Of a stretch of DNA of 64,000 nucleotides, positions 1-11,800 are shown one piece after another. A model generated the notes under the pieces. That model was not told the origin of the DNA. It ran no database searches and saw only the letters and a program-made list of their open reading frames with translations. The translations under genes and the position numbers were made by a program. Source of the DNA: Limnomonas spitsbergensis (lineage: Eukaryota; Chlorophyta; Chlorophyceae; Chlamydomonadales); NCBI GenBank assembly GCA_037349105.1, contig JAYJMM010000100.1, positions 1,768,501-1,832,500 on the forward strand, in the 5' to 3' direction. The first letter of the stretch is position 1. Every line of letters starts with the position of its first letter.

Positions 1-74
1 CTGCCATCTCTTGACTCAGTGGACCACCCATCACACCTATCACTCACGGTCACACCCCGTGGTTACACCTATCG

Positions 75-320
75 TCTTTTTCACTCAGTACATTTTCTTA
101 GCGTTCAGTGGCCCAACCAACAACTGCAACATGCCCCCCTCTCACCCCCTATTAGCGCCCAAAACAAAACCCAATTCACACCCGTTGACTTCTTCACTCC
201 GCGGAACTTCTTAGCGTTAAGTACCCCTACCAGCAACCACACCACGCACCCATCTGCCCCCAAACAACACACCATTCACACCTAATAAATTCTTGACACA
301 ACACAGCTTCTTGGCGGTAA
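75..320 (-). repeat. Decayed copies of the 3' edge of RPS24 exon 5
   Basis: The exon edge at about 429-463 (minus strand, encoding [12 protein letters not shown]) recurs in degraded form near 187-220, 288-318 and 80-115. Each copy keeps the run that reads AKK.RGVKK in one frame, with point changes and one in-frame stop. Spacing is about 100-145 bp. All copies lie downstream of the exon in transcription order and none upstream. Confidence 0.8.
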
Positions 321-427
321 GGGGTGAAGTACCCTGACTAAAAAGAAACAACCGCGACACGCCCCTCCCCCCTCTATCTGCCCCCATAACAACACACCCA
401 TTACGGCATGGGTAGAATCATTCGCAC

Positions 428-2340
428 CTGTTGACTTCTTGACTCCGCGGATCTTCTTAGCGCGGTTCCTCCTCTCCTTCTTCTGCTTGCGTGACTTGTC
501 GACCTTCTTTGCCAGACCGTTCTGTGAGGCGGATGCAGGCAGAGGAGTCAAGAAGGGGCCGCAGGTTCTCTAATTGCATGCACGACCCTGCACAGCACAC
601 GTTGAGGAGGTGCTAGGTGCAGCAGGTGACCTAATTGCATGCATGACCCTGCATAGCACACAACGAGGAGGTGCTAGGGGCAGCAGGATCTCCAATCCCT
701 CGTATAACCCCATGCAGCACACAACATAGGCTTGACCCAAACACAGCAAATACGACACCAAAAGGCCTCAAGAAGCAGGCCAGACGCCTCAACCCTAATC
801 GGCCCAGCTCCTTTCGGCCCAGCCCACACAGCCAAGGCAGAGCCTGACAAATAGAGTTAAGCATACAGAATAGACAAGCGGCCCTCAGCTAGCGGGCCTG
901 ACGGCGCTGCTGATGCCTTAACCTGATCGGCCCTGCCCCACACCCTCCCTGACAAGGCTGGCCACAGCTGACTGGCTTAACGCGGTTGTTGCCACAGACA
1001 CCTCCCTCAGAGGCAGGCAAAGAGCTGTAAGGATTGTGCTATGTGGTTCGCAGATTTGCAGATTAGAGGCAGGCAAAGAGCTATACCAGGTGTGTTATGT
1101 AGTTTGCAGTATAGATCAGATGCAGGGAAAGAGCCACACCAGGTGTGCTATGCAGCTTGCAGAGCAACATGGAATCTGTTACCGCGTGTTTTTGCCGACC
1201 AGCGCAACAGTGTAAGGCCTGGTCACGAGTTTCAAGGTTCTTTACATGACGGAATTGGGTGAAACCCGGCTTACCACCTCCCCTCCCCTTGCACGGGTTT
1301 TGAAATCCAGACACAGGAGAGCCCCAAGGCATGGAATGCTTTCAGCTATGCAGCATGGAGGGCATTGGCCCCAAGGAATTCTGCCGCGATTTGCACTTAT
1401 TGTTGAGCAGTAGCTGGCAGAGAGAGTCTATAGATGCTGCAATGTCCCTTTTCCGTGGCTTGGGTACAATCAGCTAAAGTTTGGCTACCTCCTGGCCTCC
1501 GGCCGGAGGCCCCATGCAGGCATGCACCGCCAGCCATGCTGCTTGGGTCTGTGTCTTCAGGCCGGTTAAAGCTTGAACCCAAGCAGGCCTTACGCAGCCA
1601 TATGGTGGCCCATTTCAGGTAACCTTTAGCCGAAAAGATAGACACTAGGGAGCTCACCCGGATCAGCCGGTACTTGGGCTCAAACTGCAGGGCAGACTTC
1701 TTGTCATCGTAGATAACGCCGAAGCCGGTGGACCTGCCACCACCAAACTGCAAAAGGAGAGCAAGAGGTGGGAAGACCATTTTGAAAATGAAGAGACGAG
1801 AGGTGGTGTCAGATGCGGGGGAGCAGGAGCATCAGCGAAGAGGCTGTTCTGCTGAGTTATTGACGCATGACAGAGTTTCAATTATATCACAGCCTACCTG
1901 CGTCCGGAAGCCGAACGCAAAGATGGTGTCGATGTCCTTGCAGTCGTACATGGACGCAAGCTTGTCTTTTAGCTCGGCCTGAGGGACCACGGTGAGAGGG
2001 TTTCGTCAATACGGATCGAGGCAGACATAATTACGATAGTGATTGTATTCAGCATTTTGCACACTCATCTGCAGAGCACGCTCTGACGATGAGGAATAAC
2101 GGCACCAGCCCCACCTTGGACACATTCGGTCTCCCGGGGTGCAGGACATCAATAACCTGCGGAATTTATGCAGATAATGAGAATCCTGCGACCAGATTGG
2201 ATCATTCACTGCAATGCGGAAATGGCTCCTCTCCCCAGCTCCGCTAGGGTCGGCATGGCGGTACTCACGAACTGCTTTCTGGCCAGCAGCCTGTTGGTGA
2301 TGAATTTCCGAGTGCGCAGGGTGCAGGTTTTGTCGGACAT
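428..2340 (-). CDS. RPS24: 40S ribosomal protein S24 (eS24), 3' end incomplete
   Basis: Structural protein of the cytosolic small ribosomal subunit. Five exons are visible: 2340-2269, 2156-2115, 1978-1898, 1747-1658 and 521-428. Junction phases agree and all introns start GT and end AG. The N terminus reads [19 protein letters not shown], followed by [14 protein letters not shown], the family core [17 protein letters not shown] and the basic tail [20 protein letters not shown]. About 126 codons are present, against roughly 130 residues usual for eS24, so only a few C-terminal residues are missing. The donor at 427 (GTGCGA) suggests a last tiny exon beyond the left edge. Alternatively the frame could run on from 428 to a stop at 282, but that extension is unlike eS24. 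The start was chosen because the upstream in-frame Met lacks family similarity. Identity is very secure; the 3' end is not. Confidence 0.95.
522..1657 (-). other. RPS24 intron 4 with two short tandem repeats and a dispersed element
   Basis: Long intron without coding signal. Positions 538-730 hold three to four copies of a unit of about 60 bp around GACCCTGCA..AGCACAC and GAGGAGGTGCTAG. Positions 1005-1165 hold about three copies of a unit of about 46 bp (AGGCAGGCAAAGAGCT). Positions 1460-1620 resemble a dispersed element seen elsewhere in the window. ORFs here are not supported. Confidence 0.6.
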
Positions 2341-2895
2341 GGCGCCTGGAGACTGCCTCCCTAAGCACGAAGAGGACAAAGCGAGCAAGTACCGTCTTCC
2401 TGTCGCCGTCTGGGGTTTACAGGCCAGGGATCAGGCCTTCCCCATTTCTCCCGGCCATGGGACGAGCAAACTCGACACAACAGCGCATCTCCCTGACAAC
2501 ACGTTTCTATCATCTTTCTTTCACAGCCAGCCACGACGTCAACACCTGACATGTTTACATTATCAACGGTACTCCTGACGACACATATCTTCCAAGCCTC
2601 GCCTGTTATCACGCATTTACGATCCAATGCTACTCTGGAGCTACACATTGTTTTGCCTCCGGCCACTATCGAACGTAGCACCCTTCCATGGCATAATCCA
2701 ATCTCACAGATGCACATGCTCTCATCGAATTCAAATTTACAAACAAACAAAAAAGAGAGACATGTCGAATGCCAACTGAAAATACACGCCACCACCCGTT
2801 GCGATGCTTATTGCTCGAGTCTTTGGTCAGCCTCACCCCAAGCACAAGGTCTGCTGCCTCATGAATAGGCCAGCGGTATCAGAGCAAGCTGCAGA
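2341..2895. other. Intergenic region between RPS24 start and kinesin stop
   Basis: RPS24 and the kinesin lie head-to-tail on the minus strand, so these 555 bp must hold the kinesin 3' UTR and the RPS24 promoter and 5' UTR. I see no convincing TATA box, poly(A) signal or gene. Confidence 0.6.
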
Positions 2896-5800
2896 CTACC
2901 GGTACACAGGACCAGCAGCTGCCTGCGAAACATTGTTGAGGATCGAGGGCTCTGCCGCCCCATGTCCCCGCTTCGACATGAAGGACCCCCTAAGCCTTGA
3001 AGTGAATGATCCAATCATAGAGTTGTGACGAGGCGTCGACGCTGTCACTTCGCTCGAGGATTGTTGGGGCTGATGCCCGGAGTGCTGTTGTCCTGGGGAC
3101 TGTGGTGGCCGATTCCGAGGGGTGGCCACCATCTTCTGGACGATGTTGGTGACCATGCCCAGGGGAGAGGGCCGCGTGCCTGGGGTCATGGAGAAGCAAC
3201 ATCAGGTGCCGCTCACATCAGGCCCCCCCAAAGGCAGATCGCGAAGGCACATGGAAATATGCAGGCAAAAGGATGCATATATCTCGAGCGGAACAACCAG
3301 ACAGTTGATCGCCCATGCGACCAAGCCTTCTGAGCAGGGCCCACAGTTGCAGAACGTCATTTACCAAAAGGAACAAGCACAAGACATACACACACACACC
3401 TGGATTGATGCGATTCTCTCCAAACACCAGCTCCATGAACTGCCCACTGGCGTCCACGTCAGTCAACCGGACCACCAGCTCGGCGCTCCTCTGCGCGCCG
3501 CCCGGCTGACGCAGCGTTTGCGGGTGCCACAGCCGGCGCACCGTCTGCAGCTTGCGACCCTTGGTGTTTAGGTTCACGCCCCAGTCCTGCGCGGGAGGAG
3601 AGTGCCAGGCAAAGGGGGGGTTAGAGCAGCCTTGGCGGGTTAGAGCAGCCTTAGGGAGTTAGAGCAGCCTTAGGGGAGGGGAGGGGAACGCCGGGGAAAG
3701 GGGGATTATAGCAGCTTTGCATATCCGCCACCAGCGTGCACGGGGGACTCCATCTGTGCGAGGTGGGCCGCCAGCTTGCAGGCAAAGAATGTGGTGTGAC
3801 CTCTTCTTGTTCTGCCTGTTATTTGATGTCTACCCCAAATCTCCCCCCCCCCCACACACACAACTAGGTAGAGCTCCTTCCCCGACCCCACAAAAATGAC
3901 TGCGTACCTTTCAGGGCCAGCACCAGTCCTTAACCCACCCCAAGGAACACTGACCTTTTCCTGCCCCTGCCATAGGTATACGTCACATACTGAGTTACAC
4001 CTCCCATACAATACAGTCCCCTGACCAGGCAAAGTACAGTCCCTTGTCCAACACCCGCACACCTGCATCAGTTGCGCTCGCTGCTCGTCCGTAAAGGTCC
4101 ACTTGAGGTTCTGGGCGAGGCTCTTGTGCTCCCACTGCACAGGTAGATCCACACAATCAAAAACAAAGTTACCGGTAATGGGTTCAGATATTCATAATAT
4201 ACATTCATAATCACAATATCAGGTGTTGAGCGAGGTTCTTGTGCTCCCACTCGTTTAACCCTGGGAAAGGATGTCCCTATGTAATGATGCTGTAACCCAA
4301 CCCCTATGTTCTTAACTGAGCTGGGATATACCCTTAAGTTCTGTGTCATACAGGCATAAACCCTAATCCCCCTCAACTGAGCTAGGATATACCCTTGTGT
4401 TCAAGGCCATCAACCCCATAAACCCTGAGGCCAAAACTCGCTCCACCCTTAACCCCGAGGTCATGACCCCTTACACCCTGACGCCCATCATGAGGCCATA
4501 AAACCTTTAACTGAGCTGGGATATCCACTTACGACCAGTGTCACAAAGGCCTAAACTCTACCCCCCTAAACTAGGCTGGGGTATAATCTGACGTCCAGTG
4601 TCATACAGGCCATAACCAATACCCCCCAAACTAGGCAGGGACCTCCCATCCATACAATCTCATAACCCTAAACTGAGATATACCCTTCCATCCAGTGCCG
4701 TCAAGGCCTACACTCCGTAACTAGGCTAGGACATCCACTCACGTCCAACGCCTGTATTGCCCGGTCCAGCTCCTTGCTCTTGCCTCCATACCCATTGGAG
4801 GCTGCGTCAATCTGATGGGCGGATCAAGGCAGCAACACCATCATGCAGGCAGGGCAGGGCGGAAGTATCGCGAGCAATCAGGGCAGAAACATTACAAGCA
4901 GTCAGAATTGGGAAGGAACAGCAATAAGCTGTCAGGAGTAGGCAGCAATACCACCATGCAGTCAGGGCGATGCAGAAATACCGCCATGCAGTCAGGGCAG
5001 CAACAGCCATCAGGTGGTCAGGGCAGCAACAACCATCCGGCAGTCAGGGCATGGCAGCATCACCAACAGACAGGCATGACAGAAGGAGGTGTCACAAGCC
5101 ATCAGGACTGGGCAGCATCACCCTACTGCAGTCAGGGCAGGGCAGCAAAAACCAACAGGCAATAAGGCAGGGCAGAAAAACCACCAGGCAGACAAGGCCG
5201 CATCAACACCATGCAATCAGGGCAGGGCAGCAACACCACTAGGCAGTTAGGGCAGGGAGACAGCATGCAGCAGCAGCGGATCAGCAAGGAGGGCAGCAGC
5301 AACACCTAGCGGGGCAATGCAACAGAAGGAGGAGCCCCTGCGTAGTGGCACCCACCCTCGACGTCTTCCACTCGAGGCGCCGGTACTCCATTTCGTAGTA
5401 GAAGACGTCCTTCTCCTTAAGGTCAAGAAAGAAGCGAGAGCGGTACACCAGCGGTACCGCCAGCTTCTCCCACGCCTCCAGGATTTTTGGAAGCAGGGTC
5501 TCTGGCGTATCCTGCAATGTGGTTTACAGCGAACTTCAGCAACAATTGATGGTGCTTAAGCTACAGTTGCAACCACACGCCACGCTTATTCAACCCAGAA
5601 AGCCCCCCCGAAAAAATATGGCCCTGGGGGAAGACGTCATCAGGCCCCCCCCCCCTACCCAACCCCACACCACGCCCACCTTGGCGGCCCAGCTGTCGTC
5701 CGCGTCAAATATGCTTAGCTGCCGCTGGATGTTCAACAGCGGCTCCATGCCGGCGCCGCCGCCAGCGCCCGAGGGGCCGCCCTGGCCGCCGACGCCGCCG

Positions 5801-8800
5801 CCCGCGGCAGGCGAGACTTCTTGCGCCGACGCCGCGTGCTCCCGCGCCGCACCCTCAGCGGCCCGTGCCCATGTCTTCACCTGCTCCACCTTGCGGCGCG
5901 CACTGTCCCGCTCTTCCACAAGAGCCTGCGGAGAGGGGCGGTAAAGATGATGGAAGGCAGCGTGGATGATCAACCACATCATATACACACACACAACCAA
6001 ACTATTAGGAGTCTAAGAAATGAAAACACACACACACATTATTAGTATAAGCAGACAAATCATGGAACTCGCAACAATTTGTGATAATATGCGGATACTT
6101 TGCAGGGAATCGATGATGATGATGGGAGGGTAAAGCACAAGCTGAATGCTGCTGGGGCCTCTAGCCGGATGCCACAAGGTTCAGCTGGACGGTAGTATCT
6201 GAGCAACGGAAAACAGGGCACTGGGCACTCGCCTGCATCTTTTGTTGCATGCTCTCCTGGCTGGTGGTGGATGTAGACAGTTCCTCCTCCAGACGCAGCA
6301 CCTTCAGTATGAAAGTCAAAAAATGGAGTCAGGGGAATTATGGAACAAAAATGGAGTCAGGGGAATTATGGGAAAAAATTAAGTCAGGGGAATTATGGAA
6401 CAAAATGAAGTCAGGGGAATCATGGAACAATATTAAGTCAGGGGAATTATGGAACAAAAATTAATTCGGGGGAATTATGGAACAAAAATGAAGTCAGGGG
6501 ACTTATGGAAACATGCAACGAAATCATGAGTAGGGTTAAGGGTTCATTCAGAACAGTCACAACAGCAGGCAACACAATTGTTAAACACACACACACACAG
6601 CCAAACCATGAGTAAATGCAGGGGAATCATCCCCGGCATTTATCCGTGTTTTGCTAAATATGTGATTTCGTACCTGGTTGAGCAGCAGCCGCTTCTGCAT
6701 CTCTAGCCGGTCGGCGTGTTCCCGGAGGCCATCCAGAGCAGCGCCCAGCTCCTTCACGTCTCGCTCAGCCGAGGCCTTGAACGCCACAGTGATGCGCCGT
6801 AGCTCCGACTTGTACCTGCGCCCCGCGGCAACCGGCAGCATCTTGTGAACCCACCCCTCTTTGACCGCCTGCTGGCGCCCAAGTGCCGGTAAAACCAGGC
6901 CAGAAAAGTCAATTGTCACTTAGACCAGACCAGGCGTGTCAAACACTAAACCCTATAATCTCCCACCCCTCCGCCCACCACTCTTTGACCGCCTGCTGGT
7001 GCTCAACAGCCAATCAAACCATACCAGATTTTTCAACCCTATGATCCCCTACCCCACTGCCCGCCATTCTTTGACCACTGGCAGGTGCCCAACTGCCAAT
7101 CAAACTAGGTCAGGCTTTTCAACCCTATCATTAACTCCCCACTCCTCCCACCATTCTTTGACCGCTTGCTGGTGTCCAGCTGTCCCCGATGAACACTTCC
7201 GCTTCAGGTCCTCCTCGCTCGCCCCAAAAGGCATCGATAGCGCCGCAGCATCGGAGCCCTGGTCAGAGACTCCATGTCTGAGGAGGGTCAAGGGTTAAGG
7301 GTGTTCAACCCTGGGACTGTTTGATGGGGGGGGGTAGGATGTTAAAACCCTCGACTACCTGGGGGATACGGATGTTTGACCCAAAGACTACCTGAGGGGT
7401 ACGGATGTTAAAAATCCGAGACTGCATGAGGAGGGGATATGATGCTAAGACCCGAGACTGCTTGAGGAGGGTTGAGAGTTAGAAACCCCAAGCCAGTTTG
7501 TGGAGGGTCTACGATGCAAAACCTGAGACTGCCAGATGAGAGGTAAGGGTGTTTGTTAAACCCCGAGGCTGTCTGAGGAGGGAAGGTTGACCATGCACGT
7601 AAACCCTAAACCCCAGATACCACGCACGTAGTGTCCCGGTTGCTGTTGCCGCGGGATGCATCTTCCGCCTGGCCGGTGGCGGCGGCGGCCGCGACCTCCC
7701 CGCTCGTAGCAGTCGCCACGCCAGTACGCCGCCTGCTGTTCGTGCTGCGCGGCGTGATCGTCCTGCTCCTGCTGCTGCTGCTGCCACCAACGCCTGCTGC
7801 CGCCGCTGCCGCAGCAGCTTTCCCCTGCACTGATTGCTCAAGCCGGCCCCCCGGCGCCTTGGCCGCGGCAGAAGCCGCAGCGACAGCCGGGGAGCATGCG
7901 GCGACGTTGCGGCTCTCAGCCACGTCGTCCCCGTCCTCCTCGTCCTCTTCCCCGTCCTCCTCATCGATCAGCGGGACGGCGGCAATTGATGAGAAGCTGT
8001 CGGCTTGCATGTAGCGGTGAGACAGAAGCGGCGGTTGATGCGATGTTGGTTGCGGCGGGACAGCAGCAGCAGCAGTCTCGTCGGTAACGCGCCCCTCCTC
8101 CTGCGCCCCCGGTGGCTGCTGCTGCTGAGTCAGGCGACGCTGGGACAGCATCGGGGGCGTGGCCGCCGAGCTGGTTTCAGGGTACACCATTTGACGAAGC
8201 CAGTCCGGCAGGGCTTGCGTCTCTGTCTCCGCATCGGCGTCTAGCTCATCTGCAGGGGCGAGTGGTGTGGCGTGAAGCTGAGTACCGGTAATCCGGTATC
8301 TGCCTTTTTTTTGTAAGCAACATATTTTTTCGTTCTCCTCCTTACTTGTAGGCTGAACGGGGAGTAACAAGGTCTAGGAGTATCATTGTAAGCCAAGGAG
8401 GTCACATGCCTATCCCAGGGAAAGCAAGCAGGCAAGCAGGAACCCTGCATGGGCCTTAACCCTAAACCCTGCATGGGCCTAAACCCTAAACCCTGCATGG
8501 GCCTAAACCCTAAACCCTGCATGGGCAGCCTCCCACAACGATGTACCCTCTCAGACTCCAGCAGTCCAGCCCCCCCCCCCCACACAGGCTCCCACCACCA
8601 CCACAAGGGCAATCCTACGAGTCTGTAGCGTTCCATGCTACTTGGTTCTAAGGCTGTACAAGACGTACCAAGGGACGCCTTGGTATAACATGGACAGTGT
8701 AGAATGATCAGAGAGATATCATGGAGACACAGACAGTATAGAGCGTGGCGGGCCTCTTTACACGAGATACACATATTATATATTATTTAGCAACGAGGGT

Positions 8801-11800
8801 TGCTATAGAGTCCTATCCCAGGGGAAAGCATGCACGGCCACACACATACGTACCTTCATGGCCGATGGACGCGGCACGCAGCCGCCTCCGCAGCGCATCC
8901 ATCGCGTGGTCCGCCTTGGCCGTGGCCTCATCCGCCGCCTGAAGCCTCGCCACCTCAGCCTTGAGAGCCACCAGCGCCCGCTCCTCAGGTCCCCCTGCGC
9001 CGCCGCCGCCGCTCCCTTCGCCTTCCGCCTTCCCGGCGCCTGCTGATGTCGCGTTACCGGCCGCCGCCGTCGTGGCGTGCTGCCCCTCGCGGCGCGCGAC
9101 CTCGGCCTGGGTGAGGTTTCGTTCACACATGATGAGGGGCTTGTTCACACAGCGTGAGGCTTGTGCTCACACATAGTGAGGCTTATTCATTCAATTTCTA
9201 ACATAAATTGGAATTGGAATAATGGTGCTCCTGCTGGCCTTTGATTGCGCTCTATGTGTCAACACAGGCAACAAACAGTCAACATAGGCAACACATTGTC
9301 ACTTTTATTTCTGTAAGTAGCCACATTCCCATGCCCAATCTCTACAATCGGGAGGAGACCTAGTCCCTGGCTTTGGGTGGAAGGTCGAAACTCAAAACCC
9401 TATGCATTTTGTTTTAATTACCGGTTTTCACAAACGGGAGGAGACCTGGTCCCAGGGCGCACCTGCAGGATCTTGATTGCACTCAGCATGCCAGACAGGC
9501 GCAGACGGCCGTAATTCAGGGTTCAAGCACCACCCAAAACCTAAAACCACAGCCCCTGGGCGCACCTGCAGGCTCATGATTGTGCTCTGGATGCCAGTCA
9601 GGCGCCGACAGCTGTGGTTCAGGGTTCAAACACAACCCTAAACCACAACCCCTGGGCGCACCTGCAGGCCCTTGATTGCGCTCTGGATGTCAGTCAGGTG
9701 GCTGCAGCTGTAATTCAGGGTTCAAGCACCACCCAAAACCCTCACCCCTCTGCGAACCTGTAGGCTGCAAATTGCCCTCTAGATTTCAGGCAGGTGGCTG
9801 CAGCTGTGGTTCAGGGTTCAAACACCACCCTAAACCCCATCCCCTGGGCGCACCTGCAGGCTCTTGATTGCGCTCTGGATGTCAGTCAGGTGGCTGCAGC
9901 TATGTTTGATGCAGGTGAGCTCCGCTTGCAACGTGATCATCGCAGCCTCCACATCATACTGGTCAGAGGAGGGGGGGTTATGGGGGGGGGGGGGGGAGCC
10001 AGGGGGAGAACAATTCAGCAGCTGGTCAGCAGTACAACAGTTTAATTTAGCTCCACCCACAGCATGATCGGGACAGCCTCCACATCATACTGGTCAGAGG
10101 AGGGAGGGATAAGGGGGGGGAGGGGGGGAGCGATTCAACATCTCCTGAGCAGTACAGCAGTACAACAGTCGGGTAATACAGTTGTGCTCTGCCTGTAAAT
10201 CTGTACCGTGATCATGGCAGCCTTGACGTACTACTGATCAGAGGAGAGGAGTCAGGGGGGAACAATTCAGCAGCTAGTCAGCAGATCAAAAGTTTAAATG
10301 AGGTCCATCCACAGCATGATCGTGGCAGCCTCCACATCATACTGATCGAGAGAGGACGGGGGGACAGGGGAGAGGGGGGGCAGGGGAGAACAATTAAGCA
10401 GCTGGTCAGCAGTACAACAGTTTAATTTAGCACCACCCACAGCATGATCGTGAAAGCCTTTATATCATACTAATTGGGAGAGGACGGGGGGACAGGGGAA
10501 TTCAGCAGCTAGTCAGCAGTACAACAGTAGGGGCCCATTAAACCACCTTGACAAAATACTCACCGACTGGTGGGGGCTAACTCAGTAGCCGGTCAGTTGG
10601 ACAGCAGTGAAACAGCACAGCAGTACAGGTCATTCAAACAGCACAGCAGTACAGGGCATTCAAACAGCACAGCTGTACAGGTCAGTCAAACAGCAGCAGT
10701 ACAGGTCATTCAAACTGCCCCTATATGATACTGAATCCTAGTGGCAGCCCTCACCTTAGGCTCTGCCGGCGCTTGCAGCAGCCTGAGATCCAGCTTGGGC
10801 ACTGCAGGCCTCGCCGCCCCGGTAATCCCAGGTTCTGAATCTGCCGGCGGCAGTGCGGCCGCAGCCTCTGCTGCAGCAGCCGCAGCGGCCAGCTGGCCGC
10901 TGCTAGGGGCCGTCCCGTCCTTGCTCGCAAATGACAGGCTGATGGTTCTTTCCGATTCGTGACCTGGTAGCGCGGATGCACCTGATCCCGAAACAAAGCC
11001 GCTCTTGGTCAGGCCGCTGCCACGCCCCTGTGGGTGCGCGCCCTCCATCCTTCTGGCGCCATCCGTCCCTCTAGCTGCCACAGCAGACGCGGCTGGGTAA
11101 GAGGCTCGAACCGAGCCAGCCGGCGGCCGCTGCTGCTGCTACAGAGAGGGTCCACAGGCCAAATCAGAAGGGGAAAGGGATCAACAGATGAGGAGCAGAG
11201 AAGCAGGGTTCGTTTTTTAGGGTGATCACACCTGAACATTGCCATCCAGGGCATCAGGGTTTGCTGCCGTGCCGTCGCGGTCGAGGTAGCGAGATCCGAG
11301 GGAAGCGAGATCCATGCTGGCATCGAAGCTGTGCCGCTCCTGAGAGTAGGGACAAATGGAGGATGCAGAGAAATTGGTGGAGGAGAGGGGGGACACGATA
11401 TGCAAAGGGAAACTGCTGGCAGGTTGCTGTTTTTTGCAAGTTAGCTGTGCTGGTCACGGCACTGCTGCAAAGGACCGCCCCCCGCACCTTCCTTAAGCCG
11501 CAGCTAGCTATACCAGCAGGCCAACAGGATCCACTGGTTTAGGGTGTACAGTGTCGGCGTTTAGGGTTTAGGGTTTTGGTGCTGCTGCAAATGGTAGAAC
11601 CACACATGCACTTTTATTGGCCTACTACATAATAGATTACTAGAGCACTTGAACGGAACACGGTGCCACCACTGGGCTGATATAGACCGAATCTGGGCTG
11701 GCATATGGCCGGTGCCTGGTGGTCAAAGCATCAGGGCTTGCTGCACCAGCCCCCTACACCCCACGGCCATAAGCCATAATGTTGCTGAATTGTAGCCTAA

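Larger units (their letters stand above)
3400..5511 (-). other. NACK_C (DUF3490) domain exons of the kinesin
   Basis: Exons 5511-5352, 4801-4743, 4134-4063 and 3586-3400 together match the C-terminal domain of NPK1-activating kinesins. [20 protein letters not shown] and then [11 protein letters not shown] correspond to the family's Trp-containing start and its ME.ELRRL block. [11 protein letters not shown] joins [20 protein letters not shown], the family's KWGI...K.R.LQ..NRLW block. The splice phases place these blocks end to end with no gap. This domain separates NACK kinesins from CENP-E-like kinesin-7. Confidence 0.88.

Noticed and set aside
3720..3795. Extra kinesin exon encoding [15 protein letters not shown]
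   Set aside because: Joining exon 4134-4063 directly to 3586-3400 gives QLMQ followed by DWGVN, which matches the NACK_C domain without a gap; this segment has no matching acceptor and donor phases.
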